Source: Pseudomonadota bacterium (GTDB taxonomy: Bacteria; Pseudomonadota; Alphaproteobacteria; Sphingomonadales; Sphingomonadaceae). Taken from it: DNA of 6,448 nt. Shown here in pieces: positions 1 to 6,448 of this stretch. The stretch is from the NCBI GenBank assembly GCA_023413015.1, contig JAEZQR010000237.1, forward strand, positions 1 to 6,448, given 5' to 3'. The notes below the pieces were generated by a model, which had not been told where the DNA came from, did not search any database, and worked only from the letters and a program-made list of their open reading frames with translations. The position numbers were made by a program, and so were the translations under genes. Position 1 is the stretch's first letter; each line of letters opens with the position of its first letter.

Positions 1-947
1 GCCAGGGCTTCCGACTGGAAGGCATGTGGCGACACCGGAATCTCTTCCCGCCGGAAGGCGCGCTAACCTTGCGCGCGGTTGCCGGCACGCTGGAGCAGCG
101 CGTCAGCGCCGAGCTGCGCAAGTCCAACTTCAGGAAGCGGGATCGCTCGCTCGCCTTCATGGCCGATGTCGCGCGCGAGGATTTCGACGCCTATCAGGCG
201 CGCACACTGACGCTTTCGGGCCGGCTGGCGCGCGAGAGCACGCCGATCTGGAAGAAGCGCTGGACCTATACGGTCGGCGCCGAGCTGATCGGCTCGCAGG
301 AGCGCGAGCGCGGCAGCCATCGTGTCGTCCAGGGCCGCCGCACCTACTTCATCGGGGCGCTGCCGGGGCAGCTCGGCTACGATACGACCGACAGCCTGCT
401 CGATCCGACGCATGGCTTCCGCCTGTCCGGGCGTCTGAGCCCGGAACTGTCGTTGCAATCGGGTGCCTTCGGCTATGTGCGCAGCCTAGCGGATGCCAGC
501 GGCTATTATTCGGCCAGCGATCGGCTGGTGCTGGCCGGCCGGGTGCGCGGCGGGCTCATCCTCGGCGCGGCTCGCGACCGCATCGCGCCGACGCGCCGCT
601 ACTACGCCGGCGGTGGCGGATCGGTCCGCGGCTACGGCTATCAGAACATCGGGCCGCGCGATGCCGAAGGCGATCCGCTCGGCGGCCGCGCCATCGTCGA
701 ATTCAGCGCCGAAGCACGTTATCGCTTCACGGCCTTCGGGCACGATCTCGGCATCGTGCCGTTCATCGATGCCGGCAACGTCTATCCGAGCGGCCCTCGG
801 ATCAACGGCCTGCAATATGGCGCCGGGATCGGCGCGCGCTACTACAGCGCCCTCGGCCCCATAAGGCTTGACGTCGCGACGCCGCTCAATCCGCGCGAGG
901 ACGATCCCAAGGTCGCCGTCTACATCTCGATCGGGCAGGCCTTCTGA
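1..947 (+). CDS. tamA: TamA, Omp85-family outer-membrane protein of the TAM complex (5' end outside window)
   Basis: This is the C-terminal 314 residues of an Omp85/BamA-superfamily beta-barrel. The reading frame is open from the first full codon at base 3, so the gene begins upstream; the ATG at 24 is internal. Visible marks are the DPTHGF strand motif (from 402), the loop-6 signature VRGY at 624-635 preceded by a glycine run, the DAGNVYP segment near 768, and a C-terminal strand ending in phenylalanine (GQAF), as expected of a BAM-recognised beta-signal. The N-terminal POTRA domains and signal peptide would lie outside the window. TamA is the outer-membrane subunit that partners with TamB in assembling some outer-membrane proteins. 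The immediately following overlapping tamB gene is what separates this call from BamA or another Omp85 paralogue. The stop is TGA at 945-947. Confidence 0.93.
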   Translation, partial: QGFRLEGMWRHRNLFPPEGALTLRAVAGTLEQRVSAELRKSNFRKRDRSLAFMADVAREDFDAYQARTLTLSGRLARESTPIWKKRWTYTVGAELIGSQERERGSHRVVQGRRTYFIGALPGQLGYDTTDSLLDPTHGFRLSGRLSPELSLQSGAFGYVRSLADASGYYSASDRLVLAGRVRGGLILGAARDRIAPTRRYYAGGGGSVRGYGYQNIGPRDAEGDPLGGRAIVEFSAEARYRFTAFGHDLGIVPFIDAGNVYPSGPRINGLQYGAGIGARYYSALGPIRLDVATPLNPREDDPKVAVYISIGQAF

Positions 948-949
948 TG
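945..949 (+). promoter_or_regulatory. TGATG stop/start overlap coupling tamA to tamB
   Basis: The tamA stop TGA (945-947) shares its final A with the tamB ATG (947-949). The upstream bases contain only a weak purine-rich match (GGCAGG, about 10 bases upstream), so tamB initiation probably relies at least partly on ribosomes terminating on tamA. The overlap is seen directly; the coupling is inferred. Confidence 0.7.
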
Positions 950-3900
950 GCGAGCGCGCCTCCCATCCGGCAGGACCAGGGCGCCGCTGTCGTCGTCAAG
1001 ATCCTGGGCGGCATCGCGCTGGTCCTGCTGGCGCTGGTGCTGCTCGCCGTGCTGGCGCTCGCGGCGCTCAACACCGATCCGGGCCGATCGTTCGTCGCGC
1101 GCCAGCTCGAGCGCATCATCGCCCCCGAGTCCGGCTTGCGGATCGATGTCGGTCGCCTCGAAGGCTCGCTCTATGGCCGGCTGCTGATCCATGACCTGCG
1201 GGTCAACGACCCCAAGGGAACGTTCGCGACCTCGCCGCTCGTGGTGCTCGACTGGCGGCCGACCGCGCTCGTGCAGCGGCATGTGCTGGTGAACGAGCTG
1301 ACGGCGCAGACCCTGCGGGTGCTCCGTCTGCCGACGTTCAACAAGACGACCACCGAAGGCCCGATCCTGCCCAACATCGACATCACGATCGGCCGGCTTG
1401 CGGTCGACCGGATCGTGCTGGAGCCGCCGGTCGCGGGGCGCCGGCACCTCCTGTCATTGACCGGCCGCGCCGATATCGCTGACCGGCGTGCGATCGTTTC
1501 TGCCGATGCGCAGGCCGCGGCGGGCGATCGGCTGCATCTCAAGCTCGACGCCGTCCCCGATGACGACCGCTTCGACATCGATGCGTCGCTGACCGCGCCG
1601 GTCGGCGGCGTGGTTACTGGTCTGGCCGGGCTCGACCGGCCCGTCGCCGCGCATATCGCCGGCAAAGGGACATGGTCGCTCTGGCGCGGCGCGGTACAGG
1701 CGCGGCTGGGCGAGACGCAGCTGGCCGATCTGCAGCTCGAAGGCCGCGACGGCGTGTTCACGCTGACGGGGCAGTCGCGGCCCGGGCTGCTGCTCTCCGG
1801 CGCGCCCGCGCGGTTGCTGAGCCCGGTTCTCGACCTTCGCGGCACCGCCGCCCTGGCGGAGCGCCGCGCCGATATCGCGTTCCGGGCGACCTCGGCGGCG
1901 CTCGACGTGGCGGTACGCGGCTTGGCGGACCTCGGCGCGAGCCGCTTCGGCGGCCTCAATATCGAGGCGCGCCTCCTGCAGCCGGGCGCGCTGCTCGCTG
2001 ATACGCGTGGGCGCGACGTGCGGCTGGTGCTGACGCTCGACGGCCCCTTCGCGACGCCGCTCGTCGACTATCGCCTAACCGCAGCGGCGCTCGCATTCGG
2101 CGAGACCGGCGTCGAGGCGTTGCGCGCGGAGGGGCGGACGCGGCTGGCGCGGACCGGGCCGATGCTGATCCCCGTCGCGGCTTCGGCGGCGCGTGTGGTC
2201 GGCGTCAACGAGGCGGTCGGCGGTGTGCTCCGCAACCTGCGGGTGAACGGCACGCTTCGCGTCACGCCGCAGCAGCTCGTCTCCGACAATCTGCGCCTGC
2301 GCTCGGACCGCCTCGACGCCACCGCGGTGCTGGCGGTGACATTCGCCACCGGCCGCTACGACCTGGCGTTCAAGGGGACGATCAACCGCTACGAGCTGGC
2401 CGGCCTCGGGCTCGTGGATCTCGTCACCGACGCAAGGCTGGTGCCAACGGCCACCGGCGAACTGGGCGTGCGCGGCAATGTCCGGGCGCACGTCCGCCGC
2501 CTCGACAATGCCGGGCTCCGCAGCCTGCTCGGCGGACTGCCGACCGCCAGCGCGACGTTCGAGCGCCTGCCCGACGGCGCGATCCGCTTCGCAAATGTCC
2601 GTCTCGCCGCGCCCAAATTGCGGATCGACGATGCCCACGGCATCTATCGGGCGAACGGCACGATCGTTGCCGATGCGCGCGGCCGCTCGACGGACTATGG
2701 CCCGTTCGTGGTTCATGCCGAAGGGCCCGCCAGTCGGCCCGCCGTCCGCCTCCGCGCGGCCAGCCCAAACTTGGGCATGCAGCTGGCGAACGTCGAGGCG
2801 ACGCTGACGCCCAATGCCCAGGGCTATGCGATCGTGGCGCGCGGCAACTCGCGGTTCGGCGTCGTGGTCGCCCGCGCCCGGCTCGCGCTAGCGGCCGGTC
2901 CGCTCGCAGTCGATATCGATGCGCTGCAGGTCGCCGGCCTGACGGCGCGCGGGCGCGTGGTGCAGACCGCGGCCGGGCCATTTGCCGGGCGCCTGCTGAT
3001 CGACGGGCCAGGGCTGTCCGGAGCGGTCCAGCTCGCCGCCGCCAAGGACATCCAGCGCATCGATGGACAGCTTCGCGCCAACAATGCCCGCCTCGCACTG
3101 GAGGAGCCGCTGCTGATCGCTCAGGGCGAGACCATATTTACCGCGCTTCTCTATCCGCAGGCACCGGCCGTCGAAGGGCGCGCGTCGGTGCGTGGGCTGC
3201 GCTGGGGCGCGCTGGCGCTGACCCGGGCGGAGGGGGGCGGCGCCTATCGCGGTGGCCGCGGCACCGCCCAGGTGAATGCGGCGGGGCACAACAGCGTGCC
3301 GTTCACGCTCGTTGCCGACGCCGGTTTCGCGCCCGACCGCATCCGGATCGGCGCAAGCGGCAGCGTCAGCCGCCTCGATCTTCGCCTGGCCCAGCCGGCC
3401 GAGCTCGTGGCCGTCCCCGGCGGCTGGCGGCTGATGCCGGCGACATTGCTGCTCGGCACGGGCCGCGCTGAGGTCGCCGGGACCTTCGCGCACGACACCC
3501 AGCTGACGGCCCGGCTGATCAACGTCGATCTCGGCGTCACCCGCGCCTTCAGCCCGGCGCTGCGGCTGGGCGGCCGTGCGGGCGGCGATATCCAGCTCAC
3601 CCTGCCGGCGCGCGGTGCGCCGAGCGCGCGCGCGGGTCTCACGATCCTCAATCTCACGCGCTCGAGCCTCGCCGGCACCTCGCAGCCGATCGATGTCGGT
3701 CTCAATGCCATGCTCTCGCCCGGCGGTGGCGCCGCTCGCGCGCTGCTACGTCGCGGGACGGACGTCGTCGGCCGGCTGCAGGCCCGGCTCGCGCCCTTGC
3801 CGGGCAGTCCCAACGATCCGGCCATGCAGCGACTGCTCGCGGCGCCGCTCGCCGGCAACTTCCGTTACGACGGTCCGGCCGAAGCGCTGTGGGCGCTCTC

Positions 3901-5143
3901 GGGCGTCACTGGACACGAGGTGCGCGGCCCGCTTGCCATCACCGCCGAGTTCGGCGGACGCGTCAGCGACCTGCGCCTTCAGGGCACCGCACAGGCGCAG
4001 GGCCTGCGCTACGACAATCTCGCCTTCGGCACCGTGGTGAAGAACATCAAGCTCGACAGTCGCTTCTCGGGCGGCCGCTTCGACCTGCTGTCGCTGACCG
4101 GCACGACCGGCGAGGAGGGGCGAATCGCGGCGCAGGGCTCGGCCGTGCTGTCGGCGGATCGCGGCTTTCCGGCCAACATCGAGGCGCGGTTCGACAATGC
4201 CCGTCTCGCCCGCCGGCCCGACCTGAGCGCCACGGTCACCGGGCCGGTGCGTCTCACCAATGGGCCGGGAGGAGCACTGCTCGCCGGCAATCTCGAGATC
4301 GATTCGGCGCGCTACAACCTCGCGCATCAATCCGGCGCCGCGGACATTCCGACGATCGCCGTGCGCCGGGTACCGCAGCCCGGCGCGGTGCCGCCGCGCC
4401 CGCCACGGACCACGCCGGCCGCGCCCTCGGTCGTGCGGCTCGATCTCAATGCGCGCGCGAACAACAACATCCGCGTCGAAGGCATGGGTCTCGAGTCCGA
4501 ATGGGAGACACGGCTGCGGGTTAGCGGCACCGCCGATGCACCGCGCCTTGTGGGTCCCGTCGAGCTGGTGCGCGGCACCCTGTCCTTCGCCGGGAACCGC
4601 TTCGATCTGACCCGCGGAATCGTGCGCTTCAACGGCGGGTCCCCGCCCAACCCGACGCTCGATATCGCGGCGGAAACGCAGGCCACAGGCCTGACCGTCG
4701 TCCTCCAGATCTCCGGCACCGCCGATCAGCCGCAGGTCGCTTTCACCTCGACGCCGGCGCTGCCGCAGGAGGAGGTGCTGTCGCGGCTGCTCTTCGGCCA
4801 GTCGGTCGCCGAGCTGTCGGCGATCCAGGCGCTGCAATTGGCAAGCTCGGTCGCGTCGCTCCAGGGCGGTGGCGGCGGGCTGAACCCGCTCGGCAAGCTG
4901 CGCCAAGCGACAGGCTTCGATCGGTTGCGCGTGCTCGGCGCCGACAAGACGCAAGGTCGCGGCACCGCGCTGGCGGTGGGCGAGTATCTCGGCGACAAAA
5001 TCTATCTCGAGGTCACCACCGACGTGCGGGGCTACACCGCGACCCAGGTCGAGATTGCGCTCACCCGAGCGCTGGCGGTGATCACACAGGTCGGCGGCTC
5101 GGGCGGGACCAACGTCGGAATCCGCTACGGCAAGGACTATTGA
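947..5143 (+). CDS. tamB: TamB, translocation and assembly module inner-membrane subunit (AsmA-like/DUF490)
   Basis: The gene encodes 1398 residues, somewhat longer than E. coli TamB (about 1260). The short N-terminus is followed by one hydrophobic helix at about residues 14-41, which acts as an inner-membrane anchor or uncleaved signal. Residues about 45-1030 are a long repetitive beta-rich region with alternating hydrophobic and polar residues and many short G-T-L or G-R-A strand motifs. This fits the elongated lipid-binding groove of the AsmA/TamB (bridge-like) superfamily. The C-terminal part, about 1030-1398, is the conserved TamB domain. It includes GMGLESEW, the FAGNRFDL..G.VRFNGG stretch, the hallmark LPQEEVLSRLLFGQ at residues 1272-1285, a glycine run and a C-terminal strand. 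A proline-rich linker lies at about 1143-1161. The protein should span the periplasm and contact TamA. The ATG at 947 is chosen because it overlaps the tamA stop and places the anchor helix correctly. The gene appears intact, with no frameshift. Confidence 0.95.
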   Translation: MASAPPIRQDQGAAVVVKILGGIALVLLALVLLAVLALAALNTDPGRSFVARQLERIIAPESGLRIDVGRLEGSLYGRLLIHDLRVNDPKGTFATSPLVVLDWRPTALVQRHVLVNELTAQTLRVLRLPTFNKTTTEGPILPNIDITIGRLAVDRIVLEPPVAGRRHLLSLTGRADIADRRAIVSADAQAAAGDRLHLKLDAVPDDDRFDIDASLTAPVGGVVTGLAGLDRPVAAHIAGKGTWSLWRGAVQARLGETQLADLQLEGRDGVFTLTGQSRPGLLLSGAPARLLSPVLDLRGTAALAERRADIAFRATSAALDVAVRGLADLGASRFGGLNIEARLLQPGALLADTRGRDVRLVLTLDGPFATPLVDYRLTAAALAFGETGVEALRAEGRTRLARTGPMLIPVAASAARVVGVNEAVGGVLRNLRVNGTLRVTPQQLVSDNLRLRSDRLDATAVLAVTFATGRYDLAFKGTINRYELAGLGLVDLVTDARLVPTATGELGVRGNVRAHVRRLDNAGLRSLLGGLPTASATFERLPDGAIRFANVRLAAPKLRIDDAHGIYRANGTIVADARGRSTDYGPFVVHAEGPASRPAVRLRAASPNLGMQLANVEATLTPNAQGYAIVARGNSRFGVVVARARLALAAGPLAVDIDALQVAGLTARGRVVQTAAGPFAGRLLIDGPGLSGAVQLAAAKDIQRIDGQLRANNARLALEEPLLIAQGETIFTALLYPQAPAVEGRASVRGLRWGALALTRAEGGGAYRGGRGTAQVNAAGHNSVPFTLVADAGFAPDRIRIGASGSVSRLDLRLAQPAELVAVPGGWRLMPATLLLGTGRAEVAGTFAHDTQLTARLINVDLGVTRAFSPALRLGGRAGGDIQLTLPARGAPSARAGLTILNLTRSSLAGTSQPIDVGLNAMLSPGGGAARALLRRGTDVVGRLQARLAPLPGSPNDPAMQRLLAAPLAGNFRYDGPAEALWALSGVTGHEVRGPLAITAEFGGRVSDLRLQGTAQAQGLRYDNLAFGTVVKNIKLDSRFSGGRFDLLSLTGTTGEEGRIAAQGSAVLSADRGFPANIEARFDNARLARRPDLSATVTGPVRLTNGPGGALLAGNLEIDSARYNLAHQSGAADIPTIAVRRVPQPGAVPPRPPRTTPAAPSVVRLDLNARANNNIRVEGMGLESEWETRLRVSGTADAPRLVGPVELVRGTLSFAGNRFDLTRGIVRFNGGSPPNPTLDIAAETQATGLTVVLQISGTADQPQVAFTSTPALPQEEVLSRLLFGQSVAELSAIQALQLASSVASLQGGGGGLNPLGKLRQATGFDRLRVLGADKTQGRGTALAVGEYLGDKIYLEVTTDVRGYTATQVEIALTRALAVITQVGGSGGTNVGIRYGKDY

Positions 5144-6021
5144 GCCGCAGCGTTTGGGTCGGGCCCGGCAGGCATCTGGTCGAGGGGCTCGGGCGTGATC
5201 GTCCGCACCGGCTGCCAATGCCCGGCCTCGAGGCGGAAGGCACCGCTTTCCTGTGTGGCGAAGCCGCGACCGTCCCAGGCTTCGACCGCGATCGACAGCG
5301 TCTCGCCGTCGTCGGTGATGAGGTTGAAGCTGTTGGCGTGCTCGCGCAGCCGCGTCGAGGTCGTCGTGCCCGACTGGACGATGAGCATCGATCCGCCCTC
5401 GGCAAGGAAGGCGGTTGCCGAGCCGCTGAACGGCCGGTGGTGATGGCCCGCCAGCAGCAGGTGGACGCCGGCATCGAGCGCCGTGCGCAGCGCCGGCTCG
5501 GCGCGGCCGGCGGCCTTGAGCGGTCCGCCGCCCTCGCCCCACGGCAGCTCGACCAACGGGTGATGCGTGACGAGGATGCGACGCGCGCCGGATGGAGCCC
5601 GCGCGAAGCGGCGGCGAATCTCCGCCATCTGCTCGTGCGAGACGCGGCCGCCGGCGACCGCCGCCGAACGCGCGGTGTTGATGCCCAGAACCGCGATCTG
5701 CTCGTCGAAATAGGCAGGAAAAGGTTCGGCCTCGATGTAACGGCGGAAGCGGCGGAGCGGCGACAGGAAGCGGCGGGCGACGTCGTACAGCGGCACGTCG
5801 TGATTGCCGGGGATGGCGAGCGTGCGCAGCCCAGCCGCCTTCAATCCTTCGAGGAAGGTGCGCGCTTCGGCGAACTGGAGGTGCCGGGCGCGCTGCGTGA
5901 AGTCGCCGCTGATCACCGCGAGATCAGGCGCCGTGGTGACCAGCGCCTCGGTCAGCCGCTCGACCACCTGCGGATCGTGTCGGCCGAAGTGCAGATCGGA
6001 GATGTGAGCCAGACGTCGCAT
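5137..6021 (-). CDS. Calcineurin-like metallophosphoesterase (Icc/CpdA-like, class III phosphodiesterase fold)
   Basis: The product is 294 residues from the ATG at 6021-6019. All signature blocks of the dinuclear metallophosphoesterase superfamily are present in order: SDLHFG (D9, H11), SGDFTQ (D40), PGNHD (N73, H74), THHP (H153) and GHHH (H193, H195). Together they supply the metal ligands and the catalytic histidine, so the enzyme should be active on a phosphodiester or phosphomonoester. There is no signal peptide or membrane helix, so it is probably cytoplasmic. The layout resembles Icc/CpdA cyclic-nucleotide phosphodiesterases, but the substrate cannot be read from sequence and the superfamily is broad. 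The open frame extends upstream to a TTG at 6150. I prefer the ATG because the core fold begins right after it, the extension looks like translated spacer, and the longer form would overlap the divergent permease. No clear Shine-Dalgarno precedes the ATG. The stop TAG overlaps the tamB end. Confidence 0.9.
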   Translation of the reverse strand: MRRLAHISDLHFGRHDPQVVERLTEALVTTAPDLAVISGDFTQRARHLQFAEARTFLEGLKAAGLRTLAIPGNHDVPLYDVARRFLSPLRRFRRYIEAEPFPAYFDEQIAVLGINTARSAAVAGGRVSHEQMAEIRRRFARAPSGARRILVTHHPLVELPWGEGGGPLKAAGRAEPALRTALDAGVHLLLAGHHHRPFSGSATAFLAEGGSMLIVQSGTTTSTRLREHANSFNLITDDGETLSIAVEAWDGRGFATQESGAFRLEAGHWQPVRTITPEPLDQMPAGPDPNAAAQ

Positions 6022-6135
6022 GGGTGAAGGTTCAACAACCGGGCGCCGGCTCGGTTGCGCGGTCTGTAATGCCGAAGCCTTTGCGACAATCCATCTTTTG
6101 GCGCGTTGAGCTTCGGGTTTCTCGCGTGGGTGGTA
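6022..6135. promoter_or_regulatory. Divergent intergenic spacer, expected to hold promoters for the phosphoesterase and permease genes
   Basis: These 114 bases separate the start codons of two divergent genes and are visibly less GC-rich than the flanks around 6080-6120. Promoters for both genes are expected here. On the minus strand a poor sigma70-like pair can be drawn: TTGTCG (6089-6084) and TACAGA (6068-6063) with a 15-base spacer. The match is weak and the spacer short, so I do not assert it. No good pair was seen for the + strand, and no riboswitch or small gene was recognised. Confidence 0.45.
6072..6116. repeat. Short inverted repeat in the divergent spacer
   Basis: CCGAAGC at 6072-6078 is matched perfectly by its reverse complement GCTTCGG at 6110-6116, with 31 bases between the arms. 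It could be an operator for a regulator of the divergent pair. However, a 7-base match is not rare by chance among all pairs in a 114-base spacer, so confidence in function is low. Confidence 0.25.
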
Positions 6136-6448
6136 ATGACGCTTCAGCAAACGCTCGCTTTCATCGTGATCGCCGCCACGATGGCGCTCTTCGTGTGGGG
6201 ACGTCTGCGCTACGATCTGGTGGCGGTAATCGCGCTTCTCGTGTCGGTGCTGATCGGCCTCGTGCCCGAGGACCGCGCCTTCGCCGGTTTCAGCGACGAT
6301 ATCGTGATCATCGTGGCGAGTGCGCTCGTGGTCAGCGCCGGCGTCGCGCGCTCGGGGGTGATCGAGGTGGCGATCCAGAAGATCGCGCCGCGCATCCGAT
6401 CGGTGCAGGGGCAGATCGTGCTGCTGGTCGGCACCGTCGCGCTGATGT
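6136..6448 (+). CDS. SLC13/DASS-type anion permease, N-terminal part (3' end outside window)
   Basis: The frame is open from ATG 6136 to the window edge, giving 104 codons. Predicted membrane segments lie at about residues 5-21, 26-43, 55-72 and 92-104 and continuing. The RYDLVA motif after helix 1, the AFAGFSDDIVIIV segment, then VVSAGVARSGV, are typical of SLC13-like permeases of the ArsB/NhaD (ion transporter) superfamily. Many bacterial members of this type are about 590 residues with two central TrkA-C (RCK_C) domains, but that region is not in the window, so the full architecture and substrate (sulfate, dicarboxylate or other anions) are unknown. A weak ribosome-binding match (GGGTGG, 6128-6133) sits close upstream of the ATG. 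The gene is divergent from the metallophosphoesterase gene. Confidence 0.85.
   Translation, partial: MTLQQTLAFIVIAATMALFVWGRLRYDLVAVIALLVSVLIGLVPEDRAFAGFSDDIVIIVASALVVSAGVARSGVIEVAIQKIAPRIRSVQGQIVLLVGTVALM

Noticed and set aside
24..947. The ATG at 24 as the start of a short complete outer-membrane gene
   Set aside because: The frame is open further upstream to the window edge with sensible strand residues (QGFRLEG), and an Omp85 protein needs more barrel strands and POTRA domains, so this is an internal Met.
920..1959. Several minus-strand open frames (175 and 262 codons) antisense to the tamB 5' part
   Set aside because: They overlap one another and tamB and show no family motif; one is Ser/Arg/Ala-rich throughout, as expected from reading the codon-biased complementary strand.
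5144..5200. Possible terminator after tamB (palindrome CGGGCCCG at 5160-5167)
   Set aside because: It is only an 8-base self-complementary site without loop or T-run, and it lies within phosphoesterase codons.
3746..5542. Minus-strand open frame of 598 codons antisense to tamB and running into the phosphoesterase region
   Set aside because: Long antisense frames are expected in GC-rich coding DNA. Its translation is rich in R, A, G, H and Q with no recognisable domain, and it conflicts with two well-supported genes.
5140..6027. Plus-strand open frame of 295 codons opposite the phosphoesterase
   Set aside because: It mirrors almost exactly the extent of the metallophosphoesterase, whose catalytic motifs are all intact. 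The composition is Arg/Ala/Glu-rich and low in complexity, typical of a shadow frame.
6210..6434. Minus-strand 74-codon open frame opposite the permease start
   Set aside because: The + strand here encodes clear membrane helices of the SLC13-like permease. The antisense product is Thr/Ser/Ile-rich with no recognisable features.

Overview
This is a GC-rich window, by eye well above 60% G+C. Its gene content and protein style point to an alphaproteobacterium, most likely a sphingomonad-like lineage. That assignment is inferred from how the proteins read; there is no rRNA or other marker here to confirm it.

Layout from left to right. First comes the 3' half of tamA, an Omp85-type outer-membrane beta-barrel gene that is cut by the left edge and ends at 947. 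It overlaps by one base (TGATG) the start of a complete tamB (947-5143, 1398 aa). TamB here has an N-terminal membrane anchor, a long repetitive periplasmic body and a conserved TamB/DUF490 C-terminal domain. On the opposite strand is a complete calcineurin-like metallophosphoesterase (best start 6021, stop at 5137). Its stop codon overlaps the end of tamB by 7 bases, tail to tail. After a 114-base divergent spacer, a SLC13/DASS-type membrane permease begins at 6136 on the + strand and is cut by the right edge after 104 codons.

How the genes work together. TamA (outer membrane) and TamB (inner-membrane anchored, spanning the periplasm) form the TAM complex. It assists insertion of some outer-membrane proteins, and TamB-family proteins are also implicated in phospholipid movement between the membranes. 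The one-base overlap suggests coupled translation of the two subunits. The phosphoesterase and the permease are transcribed divergently from the short spacer and have no evident mechanistic link to TAM.

There are no RNA genes, mobile elements, CRISPR arrays or large repeats that I can support. The window looks like ordinary core chromosome. I did not find a convincing undescribed system; the findings below are modest and scored accordingly.
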